NCBI RefSeq assembly: GCF_036373705.1
Contig: NC_089863.1
Span: 22,256,619 to 22,320,618 of the forward strand
Length of the DNA: 64,000 nt
From: Amia ocellicauda
Taxonomy: Eukaryota > Chordata > Actinopteri > Amiiformes > Amiidae
Direction of reading: 5' to 3'
Position numbers and translations under genes: made by a program. Below, in pieces: positions 8,656-20,276 of the stretch (the first letter of the stretch is position 1; the number at the start of each line of letters is the position of its first letter). The notes below the pieces were generated by a model, which worked only from the letters and a program-made list of their open reading frames with translations, made no database searches and was not told where the DNA came from.

Positions 8656-8906
8656 CTCTTTTCCTTCTCTTTTGGCTTGTTTGTTTGTTGTTGAAGGAGA
8701 TACAAAGTTTGAGAGTGTCTCGTTTTATTTCTGAAATATAACTCCCAGAATGTATGGTCTTTGTGTTCTTGAAATTGAATAACCTCAAAAGAAAGAAATG
8801 GTCCAATGAATTGCCGAGGAAAAGTCTAGCCGCTGTATTCTGGAATGAAGAAAAAAATGAAATGACAAGGGCAATCAAAGCAAGTAAGACAGTAGGCTGT
8901 GTGGCA

Positions 8907-8977
8907 TACGCTAGCCAGAAATCGAACGCAACTCACAAGAACAGGAGCCTTGTATGATACCACTACACCACTGGTGC
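8907..8977 (-). pseudogene. Gly-derived tRNA pseudogene, anticodon CCT (A2)
   Basis: As in copy 1, with loop CTCCTGT and a GGTGC instead of GGCGC acceptor end on the plus strand, adding one more broken or weakened pair. Confidence 0.75.
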
Positions 8978-9227
8978 TGCGGGGAAGCTCTAGATTCTGT
9001 CACCGAAGCAAATGCACAAGACATATAAAACGCGTCCCCTGGGGCACAATGGTGTTTTAATAATTATCTGTAATAATCTGCAGTCGAACTGCTTAATACG
9101 TACCTTGCTAATCACTACATCACAGGCGCATGGTTGTCATTCGGGGAAAATATGTGTTCACGAATGTTCATCGGAGTGGTTGTCATGCTAAGAGGTCAGT
9201 TGGAGTAGAGGGAGCTAGCCATGCCGT

Positions 9228-9300
9228 GCCTCGTTGGCGAAGTAGGTAGCACGTCAGTCTCATAAACTGAAGGTGGTGAGTTCGACCCTCACACGGGGCA
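9228..9300 (+). pseudogene. tRNA-Met(CAT) with damaged D stem (A2)
   Basis: The D stem reads GCGA/GCAC, giving two mismatches. The T at position 39 is A, which pairs with T31. The anticodon CAT and other stems are unchanged. Probably weakened or inactive. Confidence 0.75.
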
Positions 9301-9415
9301 AGCACTCTTCATTTATCTTTGAGTTCTACCACACTGATCTCCAGCTGCAGAAAAAAGGCGCACACCTGTGCAATAAAGTGGTTGCTTGCGCTGTCTGAAG
9401 AAATTCATGGCAAAA

Positions 9416-9488
9416 TGCCAAATCCTGGGATGGAACAAGGGACCTTTAGATGTTCAGTCTATCGCTCCCCCAACTGAGCTATTTCGGC
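9416..9488 (-). tRNA. tRNA-Phe(GAA)-like (A2)
   Basis: Identical to the copy at 6880. Confidence 0.72.
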
Positions 9489-9614
9489 CATTGGTGAGAT
9501 GACGTCGTGATCCCAAAAGTCAAAGTAAAGGAAGCCCTGGCAGAACACAGTCATTGAAAAGTTCATTGTTTTCCATGACGTCGGCAATGACTCAATTTGA
9601 TCACTGCAGCACAA

Positions 9615-9697
9615 GTCAGGATGGCCGAGTGGTGTAAGGTGCTGCGTGCAGGTCATCGTCTCCTGTAGAGGCTTGGCTTTGAATCCCACCTCTGACA
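9615..9697 (+). pseudogene. tRNA-Leu(CAG)-like pseudogene (A2)
   Basis: The commonest form in the array, with GTAAGG after the D loop and the same stem mismatches as copy 1. Confidence 0.72.
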
Positions 9698-10284
9698 AGG
9701 GTCCTTTTACCACTCAGGAGCACACACTTACCCGTGCTGGCGACAAGGACAACAAGAGTTGAGGACTGTGTTGAAAACGACATTACACAAAGAATTCAAT
9801 GTTGAAAGAAATACATCAATACATAAATCAATGGACATGTATTTATTCATTGAGTGATTGACTTCAACATGTCTTAATTTAGTCACTGTACCCACAAAGC
9901 AACACTCAGCATAGTGGAGGCTATAGCTCGGCGTTATTGCGTGTACCTTACATGTATCACCCCTGGCACCTGGCCCTGATAACTCCCTACTTTTTGACCA
10001 CAGTCTGTCTGTGACTTCAACCCGAGAAGTAAAAATGATGCACATAAGGCGCTTGCAATCTCGTTGTTTCAATCACATATCACAGTGGATGCGTACACAC
10101 AGTGTTTCTCGGAGATTGCTGGGACAGTAAGGAATGTGTTCCTTGCTTTACATGTCATCTAGCGCACAGTAGCTTTTTCTCCTTCTTTTTGCCCATATCA
10201 TCCACATATTGTGCCTTTGGGGAATGCCTCTGAAACAGATTTAGAATGCTCTGAGATTCAAGAAACGACAGTGCAACTCTTTTC

Positions 10285-11190
10285 CAGGGTTGTGGGTAAC
10301 GCGTTACTAAGTAACGCATTACAGTAATGTTATTACTTTTGGTAGTAACGAGTAACGTAATGTGGTATGTTTCCAAAAGGAGTAATAATATTACAGTTAC
10401 TGATTCCTTTTTTTGTTCTCGTTACTGCATTACACATTGTGACGATATGGTCTTAATAAGGACGATAAGGACGTCTATGTCATACATTAAAAATATTAGA
10501 AAAACTGTCGTTTGCAGTTACAAATCTGTAGTAAGAGTAATAAGTTAAAGGAGTCAAGTTGAGACATTTAAGATGCAGATCTACTAGCACATATCTTGAT
10601 GATGATTACAATAATAACAATAATAAAAATAAATAGCAAAGATGTATTTTAGTGTTGCACGTTTTCTTATGGTAACGTAATGCTTGTCTGAGTATAATGT
10701 TGTCTATACACGTTTAGCTACTGCTAATATCTCTTAACAGAAACGTGTATTTATTATGCTGTCTCCAATCATCTAAAGCACAAAGAATAAAACAGCCACA
10801 AAAGTCCTTTCCACACCAGGCTCTATCGCTCGTAGTGTTGCTTTCTGTCTTCATTTTTAAAACGAAACACAAAACCAAACCCACAATCGCTCCGCTCCTC
10901 CCACAACAGGGGGTGGACTTCCGACACTGGCCTGGTTTTCCTGTGGCGCTTTATTAAAACAACAAAAGATAACAGTATGTCTCTGTCATTATCAACTGCT
11001 TGTGTTGGTGTAGCTTTGAAATTGTTTATTGAGGTCCCGCAACGTTTGGGGTGTAATGCAGAGTAATGTAAAAGTAAAGTAACTAATTACATTCTCCAGG
11101 AAGTAATAAGTAAAGTGTTTAGTTACTTTTGATATGAGTAACGAGTACAATGTAAGACATTACTTTTTGTGAGTAACGACCCCAACACTG
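10285..11190. mobile_element. hAT-type element (A2)
   Basis: A full 906-bp copy with CTCTTTTC at 10277-10284 and 11191-11198. Confidence 0.9.
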
Positions 11191-11441
11191 CTCTTTTCCT
11201 GCTCTTTTGGCTTGTTTGTTTGTTGTTGAAGGAGATACAAAGTTTGAGAGTGTCTCGTTTTATTTCTGAAATATAACTCCCAGAAAGTATGGTCTTTGTG
11301 TTCTTGAAATTGAATAACCTCAAAAGAAAGAAATGGTCCAATGAATTGCCGAAGAAAAGTCTAGCCGCTGTATTCTGGAATGAAGAAAAAAATGAAATGA
11401 CAAGGGCAATCAAAGCAAGTAAGACAGTAGGCTGTGTGGCA

Positions 11442-11512
11442 TACGCTAGCCAGAAATCGAACGCAACTCACAAGAACAGGAACCTTGTATGATACCACTA
11501 CACCACTGGCGC
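11442..11512 (-). pseudogene. Gly-derived tRNA pseudogene, anticodon CCT (A3)
   Basis: Same sequence as the copy at 6371. Confidence 0.75.
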
Positions 11513-11762
11513 TGCGGGGAAGCTCTAGATTCTGTCACCGAAGCAAATGCACAAGACATATAAAACGCGTCCCCTGGGGCACAATGGTCTTTTAATAATT
11601 ATCTGTAATAATCTGCAGTCGAACTGCTTAATACGTACCTAGCTAATCACTACATCACAGGCGCATGGTTGTCATTCGGGGAAAATATGTGTTCACGAAT
11701 GTTCATCGGAGTGGTTGTCATGCTAAGAGGTCAGTTGGAGTAGAGGGAGCTGGCCATGCCGT

Positions 11763-11835
11763 GCCTCGTTGGCGCAGTAGGTAGCGCGTCAGTCTCATAA
11801 TCTGAAGGTGGTGAGTTCGACCCTCACACGGGGCA
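11763..11835 (+). tRNA. tRNA-Met(CAT), elongator (A3)
   Basis: Identical to the intact gene at 6692. Confidence 0.96.
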
Positions 11836-11950
11836 AGCACTCTTCCTTTATCTTTGAGTTCTACCACACTGATCTCCAGCTGCAGAAAAAAGGCGCACAC
11901 CTGTGCAATAAAGTGGTTGCTTGCGCTGTCTGAAGAAATTCATGGCAAAA

Positions 11951-12023
11951 TGCCAAATCCTGGGATGGAACAAGGGACCTTTAGATGTTCAGTCTATCGC
12001 TGCCCCAACTGAGCTATTTCGGC
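11951..12023 (-). tRNA. tRNA-Phe(GAA)-like (A3)
   Basis: One D-arm base differs from the copy at 6880 (plus strand CGCTGCCCC for CGCTCCCCC). Confidence 0.72.
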
Positions 12024-12149
12024 CATTGGTGAGATGACGTCGTGATCCCAAAAGTCAAAGTGAAGGAAGCCCTGGCAGAACACAGTCATTGAAAAGTTCA
12101 TTGTTTTCCATGACGTCGGCAACGACTCAATTTGATCACTGCAACACAA

Positions 12150-12231
12150 GTCAGGATGGCCGAGTGGTGTAAGGTGCTGCGTGCAGGTCATCATCTCCTG
12201 TAGAGGCTTGGCTTGAATCCCACCTCTGACA
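12150..12231 (+). pseudogene. tRNA-Leu(CAG)-like pseudogene (A3)
   Basis: One T is missing from the T arm (GGCTTGAATCC), making the copy 82 nt and shortening the T loop. Confidence 0.72.
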
Positions 12232-12817
12232 AGGGTCCTTTTACCACTCAGGAGCACACACTTACCCGTGCTGGCGACAAGGACAACAAGAGTTGAGGAC
12301 TGTGTTGAAAACGACATTACACAAAGAATTCAATGTTGAAAGAAATACATCAATACATAAATCAATGGACATGTATTTATTCATTGATTGATTGACTTCA
12401 ACATGTCTTAATTTAGTCGCTGTACCCACAAAGCAACACTCAGCATAGTGGAGGCTATAGCTCGGCGTTATTGCGTGTACCTTACATGTATCACCCCTGG
12501 CACCTGGCCCTGATAACTCCCTACTTTTTGACCACAGTCTGTCTGTGACTTGAACCCGAGAAGTAAAAATGATGCACATGGGCGCTTGCAATCTCGTTGT
12601 TTCAATCACATATCTCAGTGGATTCGTACACACGGTGTTTCTCGGAGATTGCTGGGACAGTAACGAATGTGTTCCTTGCTTTACATGTCATCTAGCGCAC
12701 AGTAGCTTTTTCTCCTTCTTTTTGCCCATATCATCCACATATTGTGCCTTTGGGGAACGCCTCCGAAACAGATTTAGAATGCTCTGAGATTCAAGAAACG
12801 ACAGTGCAACTCTTTTC

Positions 12818-13717
12818 CAGGGTTGTGGGTAATGCGTTACTAAGTAACGGTATGGTATTACTTTTGGTAGTAACGAGTAACGTAACGTGGTATGGTTCCA
12901 AAAGGAGTAATAATATTACAGTTACTGATTCCTTTTTTTTGTTCTCGTTACTGCATTACACATTGTAACGATATGGTCTTAATAAGGACGATAAGGACGT
13001 CTATGTCGTACACTAAAAATATTAGAAAAACTGTTGTTTGCAGTTACAAATCTGTAGTAAGAGTAATAAGTTAAAGGAGTCAAGTTGAGACATTTAAGAT
13101 GCAGATCTACTAGCACATATCTTGATGATGATTACAATAATAACAATAATAAAAATAAATAGCAAAGATGTATTTTAGTGTTGCACGTTTTCTTATGGTA
13201 ACGTAATGCTTGTCTGAGTATAATGTTGTCTATACACGTTTAGCTACTGCTAATATCTCTTAACAGAAACGTGTATTTATTATGCTGTCTCCAATCATCT
13301 AAAGCACAAAGAATAAAACAGCCACAAAAGTCCTTTCCACACCAGGCTCTATCGCTCGTAGTGTTGCTTTCTGTCTTCATTTTTAAAACGAAACACAGAA
13401 CCAAACCCACAATCGCTCCGCTCCTCCCACAACAGGGGGTGGACTTCCGACACTGGCCTGGTTTTCCTGTGGCGCTTTATTAAAACAACAAAAGATAACA
13501 GTATGTCTCTGTCATTATCAACTGCTTGTGTTGGTGTAGATTTGAAATTGTTTATTGAGGTCCCGCAACGTTTGGGGTGTAATGCAGAGTAATGTAAAAG
13601 TAAAGTAACTAATTACATTCTCCAGGAAGTAATAAGTAAAGTGTTTAGTTACTTTTGATATGAGTAACGAGTACAATGTAAGACATTACTTTTTGTGAGT
13701 AACGACCCCAAACACTG
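12818..13717. mobile_element. hAT-type element (A3)
   Basis: A 900-bp copy with both termini and the flanking octamers present. Confidence 0.9.
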
Positions 13718-13968
13718 CTCTTTTCCTTCTCTTTTGGCTTGTTTGTTTGTTGTTGAAGGAGATACAAAGTTTGAGAGTGTCTCGTTTTATTTCTGAAATA
13801 TAACTCCCAGAAAGTATGGTCTTTGTGTTCTTGAAATTGAATAACCTCAAAAGAAAGAAATGGTCCAATGAATTGCCGAAGAAAAGTCTAGCCGCTGTAT
13901 TCTGGAATGAAGAAAAAAATGAAATGACAAGGGCAATCAAAGCAAGTAAGACAGTAGGCTGTGTGGCA

Positions 13969-14039
13969 TACGCTAGCCAGAAATCGAACGCAACTCACAA
14001 GAACAGGAACCTTGTATGATACCACTACACCACTGGCGC
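13969..14039 (-). pseudogene. Gly-derived tRNA pseudogene, anticodon CCT (A4)
   Basis: Same sequence as the copy at 6371. Confidence 0.75.
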
Positions 14040-14289
14040 TGCGGGGAAGCTCTAGATTCTGTCACCGAAGCAAATGCACAAGACATATAAAACGCGTCCC
14101 CTGGGGCACAATGGTCTTTTAATAATTATCTGTAATAATCTGCAGTCGAACTGCTTAATACGTACCTAGCTAATCACTACATCACAGGCGCATGGTTGTC
14201 ATTCGGGGAAAATATGTGTTCACGAATGTTCATCGGAGTGGTTGTCATGCTAAGAGGTCAGTTGGAGTAGAGGGAGCTGGCCATGCCGT

Positions 14290-14362
14290 GCCTCGTTGGC
14301 GCAGTAGGTAGCGCGTCAGTCTCATAATCTGAAGGTGGTGAGTTCGACCCTCACACGGGGCA
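14290..14362 (+). tRNA. tRNA-Met(CAT), elongator (A4)
   Basis: Identical to the intact gene at 6692. Confidence 0.96.
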
Positions 14363-14477
14363 AGCACTCTTCCTTTATCTTTGAGTTCTACCACACTGAT
14401 CTCCAGCTGCAGAAAAAAGGCGCACACCTGTGCAATAAAGTGGTTGCTTGCGCTGTCTGAAGAAATTCATGGCAAAA

Positions 14478-14550
14478 TGCCAAATCCTGGGATGGAACAA
14501 GGGACCTTTAGATGTTCAGTCTATCGCTCCCCCAACTGAGCTATTTCGGC
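14478..14550 (-). tRNA. tRNA-Phe(GAA)-like (A4)
   Basis: Identical to the copy at 6880. Confidence 0.72.
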
Positions 14551-14676
14551 CATTGCTGAGATGACGTCGTGATCCCAAAAGTCAAAGTGAAGGAAGCCCT
14601 GGCAGAACACAGTCATTGAAAAGTTCATTGTTTTCCATGACGTCGGCAACGACTCAATTTGATCACTGCAACACAA

Positions 14677-14758
14677 GTCAGGATGGCCGAGTGGTGTAAG
14701 GTGCTGCGTGCAGGTCATCGTCTCCTGTAGAGGCTTGGCTTGAATCCCACCTCTGACA
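14677..14758 (+). pseudogene. tRNA-Leu(CAG)-like pseudogene (A4)
   Basis: Shares the one-base T-arm loss of the A3 copy, so these two units are probably sister copies for this gene. Confidence 0.72.
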
Positions 14759-15343
14759 AGGGTCCTTTTACCACTCAGGAGCACACACTTACCCATGCTG
14801 GCGACAAGGACAACAAGAGTTGAGGACTGTGTTGAAAACGACATTACACAAAGAATTCAATGTTGAAAGAAATACATCAATACATAAATCAATGGACATG
14901 TATTTATTCATTGATTGATTGACTTCAACATGTCTTAATTTAGTCGCTGTACCCACAAAGCAACACTCAGCATAGTGGAGGCTATAGCTCGGCGTTATTG
15001 CGTGTACCTTACATGTATCACCCCTGGCACCTGGCCCTGATAACTCCCTACTTTTTGACCACAGTCTGTCTGTGACTTGAACCCGAGAAGTAAAAATGAT
15101 GCACATGGGCGCTTGCAATCTCGTTGTTTCAATCACATATCACAGTGGATGCGTACACACGGTGTTTCTCGGAGATTGCTGGGACAGTAACGAATGTGTT
15201 CCTTGCTTTACATGTCATCTAGCGCACAGTAGCTTTTTCTCCTTCTTTTTGCCCATATCATCCACATATTGTGCCTTTGGGGAACGCCTCCGAAACAGAT
15301 TTAGAATGCTTGAGATTTAAGAAACGACAGTGCAACTCTTTTC

Positions 15344-16250
15344 CAGGGTTGTGGGTAACGCGTTACTAAGTAACGCATTACAGTAATGTTATTACTTTTG
15401 GTAGTAACGAGTAACGTAACGTGGTATGGTTCCAAAAGGAGTAATAATATTACAGTTACTGATTCCTTTTTTTTGTTCTCGTTACTGCATTACACATTGT
15501 AACGATATGGTCTTAATAAGGACGATAAGGACGTCTATGTCGTACATTAAAAATATTAGAAAAACTGTCGTTTGCAGTTACAAATCTGTAGTAAGAGTAA
15601 TAAGTTAAAGGAGTCAAGTTGAGACATTTAAGATGCAGATCTACTAGCACATATCTTGATGATGATTACAATAATAACAATAATAAAAATAAATAGCAAA
15701 GATGTATTTTAGTGTTGCACGTTTTCTTATGGTAACGTAATGCTTGTCTGAGTATAATGTTGTCTATACACGTTTAGCTACTGCTAATATCTCTTAACAG
15801 AAACGTGTATTTATTATGCTGTCTCCAATCATCTAAAGCACAAAGAATAAAACAGCCACAAAAGTCCTTTCCACACCAGGCTCTATCGCTCGTAGTGTTG
15901 CTTTCTGTCTTCATTTTTAAAACGAAACACAAAACCAAACCCACAATCGCTCCGCTCCTCCCACAACAGGGGGTGGACTTCCGACACTGGCCTGGTTTTC
16001 CTGTGGCGCTTTATTAAAACAACAAAAGATAACAGTATGTCTCTGTCATTATCAACTGCTTGTGTTGGTGTAGCTTTGAAATTGTTTATTGAGGTCCCGC
16101 AACGTTTGGGGTGTAATGCAGAGTAATGTAAAAGTAAAGTAACTAATTACATTATCCAGGAAGTAATAAGTAAAGTGTTTAGTTACTTTTGATTTGAGTA
16201 ACGAGTACAATGTAAGACATTACTTTTTGTGAGAAACGACCCCAACACTG
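15344..16250. mobile_element. hAT-type element (A4)
   Basis: A full 907-bp copy. The right subterminal region reads GAGAAACGACC where most copies read GAGTAACGACC. Confidence 0.9.
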
Positions 16251-16501
16251 CTCTTTTCCTTCTCTTTTGGCTTGTTTGTTTGTTGTTGAAGGAGATACAA
16301 AGTTTGAGAGTGTCTCGTTTTATTTCTGAAATATAACTCCCAGAAAGTATGGTCTTTGTGTTCTTGAAATTGAATAACCTCAAAAGAAAGAAATGGTCCA
16401 ATGAATTGCCGAGGAAAAGTCTAGCCGCTGTATTCTGGAATGAAGAAAAAAATGAAATGACAAGGGTAATCAAAGCAAGTAAGACAGTAGGCTGTGTGGC
16501 A

Positions 16502-16572
16502 TACGCTAGCCAGAAATCGAACGCAACTCACAAGAACAGGAACCTTGTATGATACCACTACACCACTGGCGC
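16502..16572 (-). pseudogene. Gly-derived tRNA pseudogene, anticodon CCT (A5)
   Basis: Same sequence as the copy at 6371. Confidence 0.75.
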
Positions 16573-16822
16573 TGCGGGGAAGCTCTAGATTCTGTCACCG
16601 AAGCAAATGCACAAGACATATAAAACGCGTCCCCTGGGGCACAATGGTCTTTTAATAATTATCTGTAATAATCTGCAGTCGAACTGCTTAATACGTACCT
16701 AGCTAATCACTACATCACAGGCGCATGGTTGTCATTCGGGGAAAATATGTGTTCACGAATGTTCATCGGAGTGGTTGTCATGCTAAGAGGTCAGTTGGAG
16801 TAGAGGGAGCTGGCCATGCCGT

Positions 16823-16895
16823 GCCTCGTTGGCGCAGTAGGTAGCGCGTCAGTCTCATAATCTGAAGGTGGTGAGTTCGACCCTCACACGGGGCA
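16823..16895 (+). tRNA. tRNA-Met(CAT), elongator (A5)
   Basis: Identical to the intact gene at 6692. Confidence 0.96.
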
Positions 16896-17010
16896 AGCAC
16901 TCTTCCTTTATCTTTGAGTTCTACCACACTGATCTCCAGCTGCAGAAAAAAGGCGCACACCTGTGCAATAAAGTGGTTGCTTGCGCTGTCTGAAGAAATT
17001 CATGGCAAAA

Positions 17011-17083
17011 TGCCAAATCCTGGGATGGAACAAGGGACCTTTAGATGTTCAGTCTATCGCTCCCCCAACTGAGCTATTTCGGC
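17011..17083 (-). tRNA. tRNA-Phe(GAA)-like (A5)
   Basis: Identical to the copy at 6880. Confidence 0.72.
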
Positions 17084-17207
17084 CATTGGTGAGATGACGT
17101 CGTGATCCCAAAAGTCAAAGTGAAGGAAGCCCTGGCAGAACAGTCATTGAAAAGTTCATTGTTTTCCATGACGTCGGCAACGACTCAATTTGATCACTGC
17201 AGCACAA

Positions 17208-17290
17208 GTCAGGATGGCCGAGTGGTGTAAGGTGCTGCGTGCAGGTCATCGTCTCCTGTAGATGCTTGGCTTTGAATCCCACCTCTGACA
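17208..17290 (+). pseudogene. tRNA-Leu(CAG)-like pseudogene (A5)
   Basis: The variable arm has GATGCTTGG for GAGGCTTGG, a change shared with the copy at 25681. Confidence 0.72.
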
Positions 17291-17875
17291 AGGGTCCTTT
17301 TACCACTCAGGAGCACACACTTACCCGTGCTGGCGACAAGGACAACAAGAGTTGAGGACTGTGTTGAAAACGACATTACACAAAGAATTCAATGTTGAAA
17401 GAAATACATCAATACATAAATCAATGGACATGTATTTATTCATTGATTGATTGACTTCAACATGTCTTAATTTAGTCGCTGTACCCACAAAGCAACACTC
17501 AGCATAGTGGAGGCTATAGCTCGGCGTTATTGCGTGTACCTTACATGTATCACCCCTGGCACCTGGCCCTGATAACTCCCTACTTTTTGACCACAGTCTG
17601 TCTGTGACTTGAACCCGAGAAGTAAAAATGATGCACATGGGCGCTTGCAATCTCGTTGTTTCAATCACATATCACAGTGGATGCGTACACACGGTGTTTC
17701 TCGGAGATTGCTGGGACATTAACGAATGTGTTCCTTGCTTTACATGTCATCTAGCGCACAGTAGCTTTTTCTCCTTCTTTTTGCCCATATCATCCACATA
17801 TTGTGCCTTTGGGAAACGCCTCCGAAACAGATTTAGAATGCCCTGAGATTCAAGAAACGACAGTGCAACTCTTTC

Positions 17876-17903
17876 CAGGGTTGTGGGTAACGCGTTACTA
17901 AGT
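17876..17903. mobile_element. hAT left-end stub (28 bp)
   Basis: Only the left terminus, ending at TTACTAAGT, remains before the LTR junction. The rest of the element is not found on the other side of the LTR. Confidence 0.85.
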
Positions 17904-17909
17904 CTGAGT

Positions 17910-18491
17910 TGTAGAACCACGTGGGAAATTAGTGGAGAAGTCGCGGAGATAAAGCAAATAGAACTTTAATGGAGCCGGCTCGGAAGCTCCACGTCAGAAA
18001 TAATTCCTTCAGTGAGACTTAATGTTTACAAACATGAGTACAACTTTATAGGAAAAATGACGTAACATCTTATGGCCGTTCATCCAATCAGAAGATACAG
18101 GTCCGGGTCCGTTTTACGATCTGTCCTCCCGTGAAGAGGTGATGGATCCAAAGCAGATGTCCGTCTTTGATGTGCACTAGGAAGATGCGATCCCACGGTC
18201 GTCATTTACCTAGTGTCAATCGTTCTTTAACAGAAACAATTCCTGCCTATCTGGAGAAACGATTAAGTCATAAACAAATTCTCAGGAGACAGCTCTAGGC
18301 TATTTTGGCACTGTGTAATCTTTCATTACTGACAGGAGTTTCTAACAAATCGACCTTGTTGACCCTTTACTTGTCCTGCTAAATCGAATGTGCTCAGTCT
18401 GTATACAAAACTACTTCTAATGCTAGTATTAATATAAAACATTATATAATAATCACAAAACACTTTCTTCAACTTCCAAAAAGAGTCTTCA
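17910..18491 (-). mobile_element. Solo LTR, copy 1
   Basis: A 582-bp LTR matching those of the provirus at 31299-39314, with TG...CA ends and no internal region. The left flank CTGAGT and right flank GAGAGTT give at best an imperfect 4-bp duplication (GAGT/GAGA). The TATA-like, ACGTCA and CCAAT elements of the LTR are kept, facing the minus strand. Confidence 0.9.
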
Positions 18492-18642
18492 GAGAGTTAG
18501 TTGAAAATGCATGGGTATATTTTAAGAATATACTACACGAGGCTCAGGAACAATTTGTACCAAAACTTAGCAAATTGAGGAACAAAAAACATTGGCCAAA
18601 ATGGTTTAATAGAGGTATGCAAAAAATATAAAGAGGAAGACA

Positions 18643-19146
18643 ATGTTGTATAGCACATACAAAAGGGATGGTGACGAAACAAAATACATAGAATATGTTG
18701 AGCTGCAAAGAGATCTTAAGAAAGGGATCAGGAAAGCAAAGAGGGAATTAGAAAGAAAAATAGCTCTTGGAGCTCAAACCAATGCAAAGAGCTTTTTTCA
18801 ATATCACAACAGCAAGCGGTTAATAAAGGAGGAGGTGAAACAGATAAAGGGCAAAAACGGAGGTATCTTGGAAAACGAACAAGATGTGGCACATATTCTA
18901 AATGAGTATTTCACAGAGGTTTTTACAAAAGAAAAAACAGATGACATGCCACAGGTTGACAATCAGTCCAGTCAATCCCTAAGAGAGATCAGGATAAATG
19001 AGGAGGAGGTACTAAAGGGACTAGCAGAATTAAAAACAAACAAATCACCTGGGCCAGATGGGATATTTCCAACAGTACTTCAAGAAAATAGGTGGCTCAG
19101 CAGATACAATCTTGGCAGCACAGGCTATTCAGAGGAACTTAGATAA
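18643..19146 (+). pseudogene. LINE copy 2 ORF2 linker to start of RT
   Basis: The 167-codon frame is nearly identical to 2693-3196 and stops at the RT-core deletion. Confidence 0.7.
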
Positions 19147-19184
19147 TATTCAGTTGTGGGCTGACACCTGGCAAATGCAATTTA

Positions 19185-19772
19185 ATGTGGACAAGTGCAG
19201 GTAACAAAAATGTCCACTATAATTACACTATGGGAGGTACAAATCTACATGAAGTAACGCATGAGAAAGACCTAGGAGTCTATGTGGACTCCTCACTTTC
19301 TCCATCCAAGCAATGTGGGGAAGCAATAAAGAAGGCAAACAGAATGCTAGGGTATATTGTCAAAAGTGTAGAATTTAAAACAAGGGCAGTCATGTTAAGA
19401 CTGTACAATGCGCTAGTTAGACCTCATCTGGAATACTGTGTACAGTTCTGGGCACCACACTTCAAAAAGGATATTGCTGCCTTAGAGGCAGTTCAGAGGA
19501 GAGCAACCAGACTTATTCCAGGTCTTCAAGGGAAAGTCCTACTCGGAGAGACTGAGAGAACTGAACCTTTTCACCCTGGTACAGAGGAGACTACCCGGGG
19601 ACAGAAATGGAAATTGGGCTTCAAGGCATTCAAAACGGAAAACAGGAGACACTTCTTTACACAGAGAGTAGTCACAATCTGGAATAAACTACCCAGCGAT
19701 GTGGTTGAAGCTGAAAGTTTGGGAACATTTAAAAATGGTCTGGAATGGATCCTTGGATCACTTCGATATTAA
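19185..19772 (+). pseudogene. LINE copy 2 ORF2 C-terminus
   Basis: A 195-codon frame with HLEYCVQFWAPHFKKD and the WNKLP motif near its end. The frameshift that splits this region in copy 1 is absent. Confidence 0.7.
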
Positions 19773-19906
19773 TGAACACCAAACGAGCAAGATGGGTCGA
19801 ATGGTCCCCTCTCGTTTGTTAACTCCCTTATGTTCTTAAAAGTGTCTGAAGCAGCATGAAAGAGCACACAAGGCAGCTGAGAACAGACAGAGAGGGGAGT
19901 GTATAT

Positions 19907-19978
19907 TGCGTTGGCCGGTAATCGAACCCGTGTCAACTGCTTGGAAGGCAGCTATGCTAATCACTATACCACCAACGC
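19907..19978 (-). tRNA. tRNA-Gly(TCC) (B2)
   Basis: Anticodon arm and acceptor are intact. The T stem has A-G and G-A mismatches at its two ends (ACGGG/ACCGG), so activity is uncertain. Confidence 0.8.
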
Positions 19979-20186
19979 TTAGAAACTGCTTCCCCACAAT
20001 ATCTCACTGTGGTAGAACATGATTCCAGGATTGCAAAGTGGCAGGCAATTTGTTTTCCAAATTGCAATCGGTGAACATTTGGGAAGCCCTGCGATATCTG
20101 CAGTTTCCTGTTCCTGAGTGCGGAAGGAAAATGTCCATTAGCATCTTTCCAGATTGCACTTTATTCAGACCTTTCCGAAATGAAAC

Positions 20187-20190
20187 AAAA
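20187..20190 (-). terminator. Pol III T4 stop after initiator tRNA-Met
   Basis: AAAA on the plus strand is TTTT on the transcribed strand, 14 nt beyond the end of the initiator gene. Confidence 0.6.
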
Positions 20191-20204
20191 CCAAAGTTGA
20201 AACA

Positions 20205-20276
20205 TAGCAGAGGATGGTTTCGATCCATCGACCTCTGGGTTATGGGCCCAGCACGCTTCCGCTGCGCCACTCTGCT
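20205..20276 (-). tRNA. Initiator tRNA-Met(CAT)
   Basis: All 72 nt agree with the canonical vertebrate initiator gene as I know it: A1-T72 end pair, GGG/CCC pairs next to the anticodon loop CCCATAA, T loop ATCGAAA in place of TTCGAAA, and discriminator A. The tRNA starts translation by delivering methionine to the ribosomal P site. It is the only initiator gene of the five here without visible defects. Confidence 0.96.

Larger units (their letters stand above)
8656..11190. repeat. Module A, copy 2
   Basis: A complete unit collinear with copy 1 at a shift of 2,536 bp in the Met gene. Its Met gene carries D-stem damage. Confidence 0.92.
11191..13717. repeat. Module A, copy 3
   Basis: A complete unit. 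The hAT part is 900 bp because seven bases near its left end differ by a small deletion/replacement (GTAACGGTATGG). Confidence 0.92.
13718..16250. repeat. Module A, copy 4
   Basis: A complete unit collinear with copy 1. Confidence 0.92.
16251..17903. repeat. Module A, copy 5 (cut by LTR)
   Basis: Complete through the tRNA genes and spacer. The hAT element is cut after its first 28 bp and followed by the solo LTR. Confidence 0.9.
18492..19841 (+). mobile_element. CR1-group LINE, copy 2 (5'-truncated)
   Basis: It starts at the LTR junction inside the end of the endonuclease region (GAGTTAGTTGAAAATGC) and has the same RT-core and 90-bp deletions as copy 1. It also lost about 14 bp near 19199 (GTGCAGGTAAC). 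Confidence 0.88.

Noticed and set aside
6120-17903. CRISPR-like regular repeats
   Set aside because: Units are about 2.5 kb with tRNA genes and transposons, in a eukaryotic sequence; there are no short repeats with unique spacers.
17904-18497. Perfect target-site duplication of the LTR element
   Set aside because: The adjacent bases (CTGAGT and GAGAGT) give only an imperfect 4-bp match, and the wider flanks come from different elements.
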